From Salinimicrobium sp963739625 (lineage in GTDB: Bacteria; Bacteroidota; Bacteroidia; Flavobacteriales; Flavobacteriaceae), in NCBI GenBank assembly GCA_963739625.1, contig CAVUAU010000002.1, forward strand, positions 1-64,000: a DNA stretch of 64,000 bases. Direction: 5' to 3'. The notes beneath the pieces were generated by a model, which saw only the letters and a program-made list of their open reading frames with translations, did no database searches and was not told where the DNA came from. Below, piece by piece: positions 54,351 to 63,215 of this stretch. Numbering within the stretch: position 1 is the stretch's first letter; each line of letters starts with the position of its first letter. Both the position numbers and the translations under genes were made by a program.

Positions 54351-55691
54351 CTATAAATTTCTAACTGCATCTTTGAATTGTCTCCCGCGGTCTTCGTAGT
54401 TCTGAAAAAGATCAAAACTCGCACATGCCGGGGAAAGCAAAACTGCATCGCCTCTTTCGGCTAATTTATATGCCTGCTTCACCGCCTCGTCCATCGACTG
54501 TGTCTCTACGATCACGTCAACACAATTTCCGAAGGCGCTAAGAATTGGTTCATTATTGATCCCCAGGCAAACAATGGCTTTTACTTTTTCATTGACCAAC
54601 GGCAGCAATTCAGCATAATCATTGCCTTTATCAACGCCGCCCACGATCCACACAGTCTCAGCTTCCATGCTTTCCAAAGCATAATAGGTAGCATTCACGT
54701 TTGTCGCTTTGGAATCGTTGATGTACTGGACATTGTTGATCTTTAGCACCTTTTCAAGCCGGTGCTCCACGCCCTGAAAGCTTTCCATACTTTCGCGAAT
54801 AGTGGCTTTTCTTATACGTAATAATTGTGCAACCGTAGCTGCCGCCATAGCGTTCTTGGCATTGTGTTTTCCCTCAAGGGTTAGGTCTTTTGTTGGCATG
54901 GTAAATTGGGAGTTGTCTATATTGAAAATAAATTGGTCGTCTTTGATATAGGCGCCAGTTTCCAGTTCTTTTACTGCGGAAAAAGGCAATTTTTTAGCCC
55001 TGATCGGGTTGGCTTTCAGCCATTTTTCGATCACCGGGTCATCGGCATCATAAATGAAATAATCTTCTTCTGTCTGATTTTTGGTGATCCTGAATTTTGA
55101 CGCGATATAGTTGTCAAAAATGTGCCTGTAGCGATCGAGATGGTCTGGGGTGATATTAAGCAGCACCGCGATATGAGGTCGAAATTCCTCGATCCCGTCC
55201 AGCTGAAAACTGCTAAGTTCCAGCACATAATTTTCCGCCTTTGTTTCGGCCACCTGTTTTGCGAAGCTCTGGCCAACATTCCCGGCCATTCCTACGCTCA
55301 ACCCGGCATTCTTCAGGATATGATATGTAAATTTTGTAGTTGTTGTTTTTCCGTTGCTGCCGGTAATTCCAATGATAGTAGCATCAGTAAAATTGGCTGC
55401 AAATTCAATTTCTGAAATCACCTTTTTGCCTTCCCCTCTCAGCCTGCTTACCAGCGGTGCATCATCAGGTATTCCTGGGCTTTTCATCACCAGGTCGGCT
55501 TCAAAGATCTTTTCTTCGGAATGCTGCTCTTCTTCCCATGCTATCTCATGCTCCTGCAGCAGTTGCTTATACTTATCGGCAATTTTGCCTTTATCTGAAA
55601 CAAAAGTGCGGAAGCCTTCCTTCTTTGCAAGAATAGCAGTACCCACGCCGCTTTCCCCACCACCAAGGATGACGAGTAAAGGTTTGTTCAT
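54351..55691 (-). CDS. murD: UDP-N-acetylmuramoylalanine--D-glutamate ligase
   Basis: Mur ligase adding D-Glu. It has LVILGGGESGVGTAILAK at the N-terminus, the ATP loop GITGSNGKTTTTKF near residue 108 and NDSKATNVNATYYAL of the C-terminal domain. ATG at 55691 is chosen over a GTG at 55715, which would abut the mraY stop and add eight residues; length is then 446 residues, normal for the family. Confidence 0.96.
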   Translation of the reverse strand: MNKPLLVILGGGESGVGTAILAKKEGFRTFVSDKGKIADKYKQLLQEHEIAWEEEQHSEEKIFEADLVMKSPGIPDDAPLVSRLRGEGKKVISEIEFAANFTDATIIGITGSNGKTTTTKFTYHILKNAGLSVGMAGNVGQSFAKQVAETKAENYVLELSSFQLDGIEEFRPHIAVLLNITPDHLDRYRHIFDNYIASKFRITKNQTEEDYFIYDADDPVIEKWLKANPIRAKKLPFSAVKELETGAYIKDDQFIFNIDNSQFTMPTKDLTLEGKHNAKNAMAAATVAQLLRIRKATIRESMESFQGVEHRLEKVLKINNVQYINDSKATNVNATYYALESMEAETVWIVGGVDKGNDYAELLPLVNEKVKAIVCLGINNEPILSAFGNCVDVIVETQSMDEAVKQAYKLAERGDAVLLSPACASFDLFQNYEDRGRQFKDAVRNL

Positions 55692-55715
55692 GCTATTTTT
55701 TTCCTGCTGCTGCAC

Positions 55716-56963
55716 TTATCGAATCTTTAGAGTTACTATGGTCACAATGGCGAGGAAGATCCCAATGATCCAGAATCTCACTACGATCTTGCTTTCATGA
55801 AAACCTGCTTTCTGAAAATGGTGATGTAAAGGCGACATCAAAAACACTCGCCTTCCTTCCCCGTATTTTCTGCGGGTATATTTGAACCAACCCACCTGCA
55901 TCACTACAGACAGATTTTCTATTAAGAACACTCCACATAAAATGGGAATCAACAACTCTTTCCTTGTTGCCAAAGCCAGTACGGCTATAATTCCGCCGAT
56001 GGTCAAACTTCCTGTGTCGCCCATAAAAACCTGCGCCGGATAAGTGTTGTACCAAAGGAAACCGACCAGTGCTCCTGCAAAAGCCGAAATATAGATCGTC
56101 ATCTCCCCCGTCCTGGGGATGTACATCACGTTGAGATAATCTGAAAACACAATGTTACCAGAAACCCATGCAAAGAGACCGAGTGTCAAAACAATAATAG
56201 CCGAAGTTCCTGCTGCCAGCCCATCTATTCCATCGGTCAGATTGGCGCCGTTGGAAACCGCAGTTACGATGAAGATCACGATGGGAATAAAGATCAGCCA
56301 GGCATATTTCGCCCATTCAGGATTGATCCAGGTGATCAGGCTTGCATAGTCGAACTCGTTGTTCTTAACAAAAGGAATTGTGGTTTTGGTAGATTTTTCT
56401 TCTTTGGAAACATCTTCAAGTTCCGGATTGTCTGCCGAGGAAATCATCTCTACAGCCGATGCTCTTGGCGGCACCTGCGGATTTTCTTTAATGGTGATGT
56501 CCGGGTGGAAATAGATAGTCGCCCCAACGATGACCCCCAGTCCCACCTGGCCTATCACCTTAAAAATGCCTTTTAGACCCTCTTTGTCTTTTCTGAAAGT
56601 TTTGATATAGTCATCCAAAAATCCTATTGCGCCCATCCAAATCGTAGTAACGATCAACAGGATCACGTAAATATTGTTCAGCTTCGCGAACAGCAGCACC
56701 GGGATTAGAGTAGAAATGATGATGATGATCCCACCCATGGTTGGAGTTCCTGCTTTTTCAGCCTGCCCGTGCAACCCAAGATCACGTACACTCTCGCCCA
56801 CCTGCTTTTTGAGGAGGTAATTGATGATGCGCTTTCCGTAGATCGTAGAAATACCAAGAGAAAAAATAATGGCCATCGCCGAACGAAAAGAGATGTACTG
56901 GTATAACCTCTCGCCCGGGAAGGTGTAAGCCTGCTCTAAGTATTCAAATAAGTGGTATAACAT
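55716..56963 (-). CDS. mraY: Phospho-MurNAc-pentapeptide translocase MraY
   Basis: Makes lipid I by moving phospho-MurNAc-pentapeptide to undecaprenyl phosphate at the inner membrane. The 415-residue, ten-helix protein has GTPTMGGIIII, the catalytic DDYIK (about 118), NLTDGIDGLA (about 240) and MSPLHHHFQ near the end. Compared with E. coli (360 residues) it carries an extra segment of about 45 residues (about 157-205, Pro/Glu/Lys-rich) between membrane helices, which I believe is shared with other Flavobacteriia. Confidence 0.97.
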   Translation of the reverse strand: MLYHLFEYLEQAYTFPGERLYQYISFRSAMAIIFSLGISTIYGKRIINYLLKKQVGESVRDLGLHGQAEKAGTPTMGGIIIIISTLIPVLLFAKLNNIYVILLIVTTIWMGAIGFLDDYIKTFRKDKEGLKGIFKVIGQVGLGVIVGATIYFHPDITIKENPQVPPRASAVEMISSADNPELEDVSKEEKSTKTTIPFVKNNEFDYASLITWINPEWAKYAWLIFIPIVIFIVTAVSNGANLTDGIDGLAAGTSAIIVLTLGLFAWVSGNIVFSDYLNVMYIPRTGEMTIYISAFAGALVGFLWYNTYPAQVFMGDTGSLTIGGIIAVLALATRKELLIPILCGVFLIENLSVVMQVGWFKYTRRKYGEGRRVFLMSPLHHHFQKAGFHESKIVVRFWIIGIFLAIVTIVTLKIR

Positions 56964-56992
56964 ACTATTCTGTTTCTCCCCTTTTGAAAAGG

Positions 56993-58456
56993 TTATTTTT
57001 TAAGCTCTTTTAAAAATTCGGTCACGATTTTGAGATCGTCAAAATCTTTTCTTACGCCGTTGATCTCCTGGTAGGTCTCATGGCCTTTCCCGGCGATCAA
57101 AATAATATCGTTCTTGTCTGCCAGCTGGCAGGCGGTCTTGATGGCCTGCTTTCTATTGGTGATAGACATAATTTTTTTAAAGTTCTGTGGCTCCACGCCG
57201 GCTTCAACTTCCTCAATAATCTTATCGGGATCTTCGGTACGTGGGTTATCACTGGTGAAAACCACTTTTGTGCTCAAAGCCGAAGCAATATGCCCCATTT
57301 TTGGCCTTTTTGTGCGGTCACGGTCGCCGCCGCAACCTACAACGGTGATTAATTCTTCATTTTTGGTCCTGATGCTGTTGATGGTTTCCAACACGTTTTG
57401 AAGTGCATCGGGTGTATGCGCGTAATCCACGATCGCGGTGATCTTTCCTTCGGAAATGAAATACTGAAACCTGCCGCTTACTGCTTCCAGCTCACTAATG
57501 AGCTTCAGGCTTTCTATGGTTTTCAATCCAAGTAATTCCGAAGCAGCGTAGATCGCCAGAATATTATAAGCGTTAAAATTCCCGATGAGTTTGGTCCACA
57601 GGTCGTGGCCGTTCACCTTCAGCAGCAAACCTCCAAAGTCATTTTCGAGGATCTGCGCCTTATAATCTGCAACAGACTTCAATGCGTAGGTGTATTTTTT
57701 CGCCTTTGTGTTCTGAAGCATCACCTTTCCATTCTTGTCATCGGCATTGGTGAGCGCAAAAGCTGAAGCAGGAAGCTGGTCAAAAAAGGCTTTTTTGACA
57801 TCTCTGTATTCAGCAAAAGTTTTGTGGTAATCCAGGTGTTCGTGTGAAAGATTGGTGAAAATTCCGCCGACGAATTTTAAACCTGTCGTTCTGTGCTGTG
57901 CGATTCCGTGTGAGCTCACTTCCATAAAACAGAACTCCACGCCGGCATCGTTCATCATCTTTAGATACCTGTTGATCGTCAAAGAATCTGGGGTGGTGTG
58001 CGTGGCGGGATGTTTTTCGTCTCCAATAAGTACCTGCACGGTGGATAAAAGTCCACACTTGAAGCCTGCCTTGGTAAATAGGTGGTACAGCAAAGAAGCT
58101 ATGGTGGTTTTACCATTGGTTCCGGTAACACCAACCAGCTTCAGGTTTTCTGAAGGATTTCCGTAGTAATTTGCCGCCATGGTGGCCAATGCCTCCTGCG
58201 AATTTTTCACCTGCACATAGGTGATGCCATTGACGATTTGATCGGGCATTTCTTCGCAGACAACTGCGAGAGCACCTTTGTCAACCGCCATTTTGATAAA
58301 ATCATGACCATCTGAAAGTGTACCACGTACGGCCACAAAAATGTCATTTAATGATACCTTTCTGGAGTCAAAATGGATTTCGTTGATAGCCACACCGGTG
58401 TTACCAACAACTGCCTCCAGGGAAACTTTATATAATATGTCTTTTAAAATGATCAA
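56993..58456 (-). CDS. murE: UDP-MurNAc-tripeptide synthetase MurE (meso-DAP adding)
   Basis: Mur ligase adding the third residue of the stem peptide. It has the substrate segment HFDSRKV, the ATP loop VTGTNGKTTIASL (about 110), the carbamylated-lysine region and the motif DNPR (in SDNPRTEDP, about 405), which marks meso-diaminopimelate rather than lysine use. 487 residues. The ATG overlaps the ftsI stop by 4 bp (ATGA). One dispersed palindrome lies in it (58338-58349). Confidence 0.97.
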   Translation of the reverse strand: MIILKDILYKVSLEAVVGNTGVAINEIHFDSRKVSLNDIFVAVRGTLSDGHDFIKMAVDKGALAVVCEEMPDQIVNGITYVQVKNSQEALATMAANYYGNPSENLKLVGVTGTNGKTTIASLLYHLFTKAGFKCGLLSTVQVLIGDEKHPATHTTPDSLTINRYLKMMNDAGVEFCFMEVSSHGIAQHRTTGLKFVGGIFTNLSHEHLDYHKTFAEYRDVKKAFFDQLPASAFALTNADDKNGKVMLQNTKAKKYTYALKSVADYKAQILENDFGGLLLKVNGHDLWTKLIGNFNAYNILAIYAASELLGLKTIESLKLISELEAVSGRFQYFISEGKITAIVDYAHTPDALQNVLETINSIRTKNEELITVVGCGGDRDRTKRPKMGHIASALSTKVVFTSDNPRTEDPDKIIEEVEAGVEPQNFKKIMSITNRKQAIKTACQLADKNDIILIAGKGHETYQEINGVRKDFDDLKIVTEFLKELKK

Positions 58457-60459
58457 CCTAACTTCAATTTTATAACTTCATTTTCAGTGATCTTTCTGCC
58501 AGCAGGAATGGATTGCTGCCTCACCTCTCCATTTCCCGAAAATTCCACCCTCAAGCCAAGATTTTCCAGTACAGAAACAGCGTCCATTGCGGGCATTCCC
58601 TTTAGGTTAGGCATTACACTGTCCTGTTTCCTGGCAACGGCAAAATATTTCTCGTAGTTCTTTTCTATTGCAGGGTCTGCAGGTTCAAGGCCGTCAAATT
58701 CATCCACTTCAGGAGTATCTGTAAAGATCTTTTGTGCGATCCTTTTAAAGACCGGCCCACTTACATCGGCTCCGTAATAACCAATTCGGTTATTGGGTTT
58801 ATGGATCACCACTATACATGAATATTTCGGCTTGTCCACAGGAAAGAAACCTACGAAAGAAGAAATGTATCTCGGATTTTTACCCCAATCTTTCATCCAG
58901 TATTCTGTTTGGGCGGTTCCGGTTTTTCCTGCCATTGAAAAATGAGGTTCGTAAAGGCTTACTCCGGTACCTCTTTCCACCACGTGTTTCATCATGTCTT
59001 TGACCTTAGCCACAGTCTCAGCACTGCATATCTGGGGATCAATAACTTTTTTGTCGAATTTCTCTATCGTTTTGTCCCACTCCTTCACCTCTTTAATAAA
59101 ACGTGGCTTCACCATTTCACCATTATTTGCAATGGCATTGTAAAAGGTGAGGGTTTGCAGTGGTGTGATTTGAATACTTCCGTAGCCATAAGCCATCCAG
59201 GGCAAAGAAAGCCCGGACCATTTTTTGTCGCCCGGCGCCGGAATGTAGGGAGTACCTTCCCCCTTGATCGCCAGCCCGAGAGTCTCATTCAAGTGCATTC
59301 TATTGAGGCCGTCCACAAATTTTTGAGGTTGATCTTTATAATTTCCGTAGATCAATTTCACCAGGCCTACGTTTGAAGAAACTTCGAAAGCCCTTGCTGC
59401 CGAGATCTTTCCGTAGCCGCCATGATGAGAATCACGAACTCTCCTTCCGTAGATGGAGATAACCCCTTTTTCGGTATCTACCACTGTGCTGGTGTCAATG
59501 ACCTTGTCTTCTAAAGCCACCACCATAGCCATTAATTTAAAGGTAGAACCGGGCTCATGAGTTTCCCCAACCGCGTAGTTGAGTTTTTCGTAGTAATTCC
59601 CGTCTGAAGTTCTCCCCAGGTTAGAAATGGCTTTCACCTCGCCGGTAGCTGTTTCCATCACCACCACAGAGCCATGATCGGCTTCATATTTTTCCAGTTG
59701 CTTGAGCAAAGCGTGATGCGCGATATCCTGAATTTTGACATCTATGGTAGAAATAAGATCGTAGCCATCTTTTGGCTCCACCTCGTTATTGTCACTTATA
59801 GGTTTCCACTGGCCTTTAGAGATCTTCTGTTTTAGGCGATGCCCGTCTTTTCCACGAAGATATGGTCCAAAAGCGCCTTCCAGGCCCACTCGCGTAAAGT
59901 AGCCGTTCTGGTCCTGGCGCTCGTAACCAACGGTACGTTCGGCCATTTTCCCCAGCGGGTGCTCCCTCACAGTACGCTGCTCCACGATGATCCCGCCACG
60001 GTTGCTACCCAGGTTGAACATAGGGAAATTCTTCACCTTGATATACTGCGAATACCCAAGGTTGCGGGCAATGAGCAGGTAGCGGTGGCGATTCACCCTT
60101 GCGTTACGCAGCTTTTGAGCCCATTCTGTACCCGACTTCCCAAACGTTTTAGAAAGCTCGTTGGAAAGCGGAATAATATTTTCTTCGAAATTTTTATCTG
60201 AAACTGTTACCGCATCAAACCTGATGTCATACTCCGGCACCGAAGTAGCCAGTAAATTACCGTTGGTATCATAGAGGTTCCCGCGGTTTGCAGGAATCAC
60301 AAAATTGCGATAGGTGCGTTCCTCGGCCAGCTCCCTGTATTTTTCACCATCAACGAATTGAATATTGAGCAGCTTTATCCCTACGGCGATAGCCAGGATG
60401 AAGATGAATGCAGCCACGCCGTAGATGCGGTACAATATGTGCTTTTCGGTGGTCGCCAT
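58453..60459 (-). CDS. ftsI: Penicillin-binding protein FtsI (PBP3) with PASTA domain
   Basis: Septal peptidoglycan transpeptidase, partner of FtsW. A short cytoplasmic end and a transmembrane helix (about 10-30) precede the dimerisation region (NRGNLYDTNGNLLA). The transpeptidase domain has the catalytic PGSTFKLM (Ser in STFK, about 304), SSN (in EVSSNVGLV) and KTG (in AGKTGTAQ). The last 60 residues form one PASTA domain (MPNLKGMPAMDAVSVLENLGL). 668 residues. Confidence 0.96.
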   Translation of the reverse strand: MATTEKHILYRIYGVAAFIFILAIAVGIKLLNIQFVDGEKYRELAEERTYRNFVIPANRGNLYDTNGNLLATSVPEYDIRFDAVTVSDKNFEENIIPLSNELSKTFGKSGTEWAQKLRNARVNRHRYLLIARNLGYSQYIKVKNFPMFNLGSNRGGIIVEQRTVREHPLGKMAERTVGYERQDQNGYFTRVGLEGAFGPYLRGKDGHRLKQKISKGQWKPISDNNEVEPKDGYDLISTIDVKIQDIAHHALLKQLEKYEADHGSVVVMETATGEVKAISNLGRTSDGNYYEKLNYAVGETHEPGSTFKLMAMVVALEDKVIDTSTVVDTEKGVISIYGRRVRDSHHGGYGKISAARAFEVSSNVGLVKLIYGNYKDQPQKFVDGLNRMHLNETLGLAIKGEGTPYIPAPGDKKWSGLSLPWMAYGYGSIQITPLQTLTFYNAIANNGEMVKPRFIKEVKEWDKTIEKFDKKVIDPQICSAETVAKVKDMMKHVVERGTGVSLYEPHFSMAGKTGTAQTEYWMKDWGKNPRYISSFVGFFPVDKPKYSCIVVIHKPNNRIGYYGADVSGPVFKRIAQKIFTDTPEVDEFDGLEPADPAIEKNYEKYFAVARKQDSVMPNLKGMPAMDAVSVLENLGLRVEFSGNGEVRQQSIPAGRKITENEVIKLKLG

Positions 60460-60466
60460 CGGGCTG

Positions 60467-60784
60467 TTATTCTTTTTCTTTGATAATTATCTTTGTTGGT
60501 GGCACATCAGAAGGTTTGATCCCTCTTTGAGCCATCTTCCGGCTTATTGTAGATTCCATTTTAAGACGCATAAGACCAGACTTAATATCTACAAATTCAC
60601 TTCTCAACTCTCTTACCTGGTCATTGAGCTTTGCAATCTCATGCACCTTTCGTTCTGCACTGTGCGAGCTGCCAATCATGATGATCGCCAGCAGCGTACA
60701 AAAAAGGATGAACCTCCAGTTATTGAAGGCGTCATTGCTCACCAGGAACTTCCCTTTTAGTATGTCGTACAGGCTTTCTTTCAT
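60467..60784 (-). CDS. ftsL: FtsL-like cell division protein
   Basis: Small bitopic division protein. The 105-residue product has a cytoplasmic N-terminal part, one membrane helix (NWRFILFCTLLAIIMIGSS, about 22-40) and a periplasmic coiled-coil segment (HEIAKLNDQVRELRSEFVDIKSGLMRLK). Sequence is weakly conserved between groups; identity follows from the fold and the rsmH-ftsL-ftsI order, 7 bp from each neighbour. Confidence 0.88.
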   Translation of the reverse strand: MKESLYDILKGKFLVSNDAFNNWRFILFCTLLAIIMIGSSHSAERKVHEIAKLNDQVRELRSEFVDIKSGLMRLKMESTISRKMAQRGIKPSDVPPTKIIIKEKE

Positions 60785-60791
60785 CTTACAC

Positions 60792-61700
60792 TTACTGCTG
60801 TATTCTTTCGGCGATTCTTAGTTTTGCGCTTCTCGCCCTGTTGTTTTCTTTAATTTCTTCGGAAGAAGGAACGATCAACTTTCCCACTTTTTTGAAGGGA
60901 ACTGAAATATTTCCGTAGAAATCCTTTTCGGGCTCCCCCTCAAACATGCCGCTTCTAATGAACCTCTTCACCAACCTGTCTTCCAAAGAGTGGTAGGAAA
61001 TGAGGCTCAACCTGCCGCCTGTCTTGAGCAAGCCGGGCGTTTGAAGCAAAAATTCCTTCAACACCTCTAGTTCCTGGTTTACTTCTATTCTTATTGCCTG
61101 ATAGATCTGCGCCAGGATCTTATGTTCTTTTCCTGCAGGGAGGAAGGGCTGTAAAACCTCTTTGAGCCGCTCACTTGTGGCGATCTCCCCTTCCTTCCTT
61201 GCAGAAATTATTGTTCTTGCGATCTTGGGAGCATTTCTCAACTCCCCGTAATTGAACAGCACCGCCCGCAGCTGCTTTTCTTCGTAGTTATTCACCACTT
61301 CAAAAGCGCTAAGGCTGCTATCCTGGTTCATTCTCATATCAAGTTTAGACTCGAAACGGGTGGAAAATCCGCGTTCGGCGACATCAAATTGATGTGAAGA
61401 GACCCCGAAGTCTCCAAGGATCCCGTCAACTTTCTTCACTCCATAGAACCTCAAAAAACGCTTGATAAACCTGAAGTTCTCATTGATCAACTGGAACCGC
61501 TCATCATCAATGGCATTTTCGAGCGCGTCTTTATCCTGATCAAAAGCAAACAACTTCCCGTTTGGCCCCAGCCGACTCAGGATCTCGCGCGAATGCCCGC
61601 CGCCACCAAAAGTGACGTCCACATAAACGCCGGCAGGCTGAATATTCAGTCCGTCCACAGTTTCCTTCAATAAGACCGGGTTATGGTAATTCATTTCCAT
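60792..61700 (-). CDS. rsmH: 16S rRNA (cytosine1402-N4)-methyltransferase RsmH
   Basis: N4-methylates C1402 in the ribosomal P site with SAM. The 302-residue protein has HNPVLLKETVDGL, the SAM loop VDVTFGGGGHSREIL (about 28), LFAFDQDKDALENA and GILGDFGVSSHQFD, then SYHSLEDRLVKRF. The start overlaps the mraZ end by 20 bp; the second in-frame ATG (61694) is equally possible. Confidence 0.97.
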   Translation of the reverse strand: MEMNYHNPVLLKETVDGLNIQPAGVYVDVTFGGGGHSREILSRLGPNGKLFAFDQDKDALENAIDDERFQLINENFRFIKRFLRFYGVKKVDGILGDFGVSSHQFDVAERGFSTRFESKLDMRMNQDSSLSAFEVVNNYEEKQLRAVLFNYGELRNAPKIARTIISARKEGEIATSERLKEVLQPFLPAGKEHKILAQIYQAIRIEVNQELEVLKEFLLQTPGLLKTGGRLSLISYHSLEDRLVKRFIRSGMFEGEPEKDFYGNISVPFKKVGKLIVPSSEEIKENNRARSAKLRIAERIQQ

Positions 61701-62154
61701 TCATATTTACACCCGCCATAACTTCCTGCGCCAGCTGCGCAAAATCTTCCTGCGGGGTATCAATTGCTGCTTCATATTTTTCTTTGTCCCATATCTCGAT
61801 GATGTCAATAGGACTGGTAAGCACGATTTCCTTTTTAATTTCTGCCGCCCGGATAAGGTCTTTAGCGACGAGCAATCTCCCGTTGGAATCTACTTCTACC
61901 ATTTTAACACCCGCAGTGAACTGCCTGATGAAATTCGCGATCTTGGGATCAAACCTGTTCAAACTGCTCATCCTCTTCATCAACTGGTTCCACTTCTGCA
62001 TTGGATAAAGCTCCAGGCAGGGCTGAAATACCGAACGCTTAAGCACAAACCCCTCATGCAGAACAGGCTCCAACTGCTTTTTAATAGCCGAAGGAACCAT
62101 AAGGCGGCCTTTTGCGTCCACCTTGCATTCATATGTACCAATTAGATTTACCAC
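61681..62154 (-). CDS. mraZ: Transcriptional regulator MraZ
   Basis: MraZ is a ring-forming DNA-binding protein that represses its own dcw operon in E. coli. The 157-residue product has two AbrB/SpoVT-like halves: YECKVDAKGRLMVPSAIKKQL (residues about 8-28) and VEVDSNGRLLVAKDLIRA (about 90-107). It is the first gene of the cluster, and three GTGGT boxes spaced 10 bp lie just upstream (62191-62215), fitting autoregulation. Confidence 0.95.
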   Translation of the reverse strand: MVNLIGTYECKVDAKGRLMVPSAIKKQLEPVLHEGFVLKRSVFQPCLELYPMQKWNQLMKRMSSLNRFDPKIANFIRQFTAGVKMVEVDSNGRLLVAKDLIRAAEIKKEIVLTSPIDIIEIWDKEKYEAAIDTPQEDFAQLAQEVMAGVNMNGNELP

Positions 62155-62171
62155 CTGAACAGATTACGATT

Positions 62172-62179
62172 CAAATATA
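62172..62179 (-). promoter_or_regulatory. -7 promoter box of the dcw cluster
   Basis: On the minus strand TATATTTG is a perfect TAnnTTTG, 17 bp before the mraZ ATG and just downstream of the three MraZ boxes. Confidence 0.6.
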
Positions 62180-62190
62180 TTGAAATTTAA

Positions 62191-62215
62191 ACCACATTTT
62201 ACCACTTTTTACCAC
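62191..62215 (-). promoter_or_regulatory. Putative MraZ operator (three GTGGT boxes)
   Basis: On the minus strand GTGGT recurs three times at exact 10-bp spacing (plus-strand ACCAC at 62191, 62201 and 62211) with A/T-only spacers. Known MraZ operators are repeated short GTGG/TGGG boxes on a 10-bp period upstream of mraZ. Confidence 0.75.
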
Positions 62216-62409
62216 ATTGTTGATAAATTTTCCCTCAGACTATACCCAACCTCCCATGAAACCAACTGCTTGAAGCAGTTTTAGTTGGATTTAAAAAATG
62301 TTAAAAAAAACTTAGCAAACACAACTTCAGGTTCTTCGGAAAATGTGAAAATTTAGCCTCTGAAAATTTAGACTGTAGTGTAAAATCTTTATACTTGTGG
62401 TGAAATCGC
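62216..62409. other. Divergent spacer between mraZ and the hydrolase gene
   Basis: No gene. A 10-bp hairpin (AACTGCTTGA with its partner around 62261-62286, ACCAACTGCTTG / CAGTTTTAGTTGG) is seen. Otherwise AT-rich. Confidence 0.3.
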
Positions 62410-62417
62410 TATATTTG
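62410..62417 (+). promoter_or_regulatory. -7 promoter box before the alpha/beta hydrolase gene
   Basis: TATATTTG matches TAnnTTTG exactly, 24 bp before the ATG. The nearest upstream TTG (62395) is too close, so only the -7 element is called. Confidence 0.5.
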
Positions 62418-62441
62418 CGATGCTAACAGCAAAGGCAACCA

Positions 62442-63206
62442 ATGAAAAATAATTTACGGGAAGAAGGAAAATTCAGCTACGTGGAAGAGGGCGAAGGTAC
62501 ACCTATCATTATTCTTCACGGACTGATGGGAGGCTTGAGTAACTTTGAAGGCGTACTGGACTTTTTTCCCAGGAACGGCTATAAGGTAGTTCTACTGGAA
62601 TTGCCGCTTTACAGCCTGTCGCTGCTCAAAACCAGCGTTGCCAACTTCGCGAAATATCTAAAGGAATTTATTGAGCACAAAGGTTACTCCCAGGTGATTC
62701 TCCTTGGTAATTCCCTTGGCGGTCATATCGCCCTGTTGTGTACCAAACTGTATCCGCAATACATAAAGGCGCTGGTGATAACGGGAAGCTCGGGGCTCTA
62801 TGAAAGTTCAATGGGCGAAAGCTATCCAAAAAGGGGAGATTACGAATACATCAGGAAGAAAGCTGAAAACGTTTTTTACGACCCAAAAGTAGCTACCCAG
62901 GAAATTGTGGATGATGTTTTTGAAACGGTGAACGACCGCAACAAGCTCATCAAAACCCTTGCTATTGCCAAAAGCGCGATACGACATAATATGTCAAAAG
63001 ATCTGCCGAAGATGTTAACTCCCACCTGTATCATTTGGGGGCGCAATGACAATGTTACCCCGCCCGAAGTTGCCGAAGATTTTTACAGGCTGCTTCCCGA
63101 TGCAGATCTTTTCTGGATCGAAAAATGTGGACATGCTGCCATGATGGAACATCCTGTTGTTTTCAATGAGATCCTCTTTAAATGGCTTACAGACCGGAAC
63201 CTTTAA
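62442..63206 (+). CDS. Alpha/beta hydrolase
   Basis: Serine hydrolase of the alpha/beta fold. The 254-residue protein has the oxyanion HGLMGG near residue 26, the nucleophile elbow GNSLGG (Ser at about 94), the acid in WGRNDNVTPPE and the catalytic His in KCGHAAMMEHP. No signal peptide, so cytoplasmic. It lies between mraZ (divergent) and engB (same strand, 9 bp gap). The substrate cannot be told from the sequence. Confidence 0.9.
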   Translation: MKNNLREEGKFSYVEEGEGTPIIILHGLMGGLSNFEGVLDFFPRNGYKVVLLELPLYSLSLLKTSVANFAKYLKEFIEHKGYSQVILLGNSLGGHIALLCTKLYPQYIKALVITGSSGLYESSMGESYPKRGDYEYIRKKAENVFYDPKVATQEIVDDVFETVNDRNKLIKTLAIAKSAIRHNMSKDLPKMLTPTCIIWGRNDNVTPPEVAEDFYRLLPDADLFWIEKCGHAAMMEHPVVFNEILFKWLTDRNL

Positions 63207-63215
63207 CTTCTGGTG

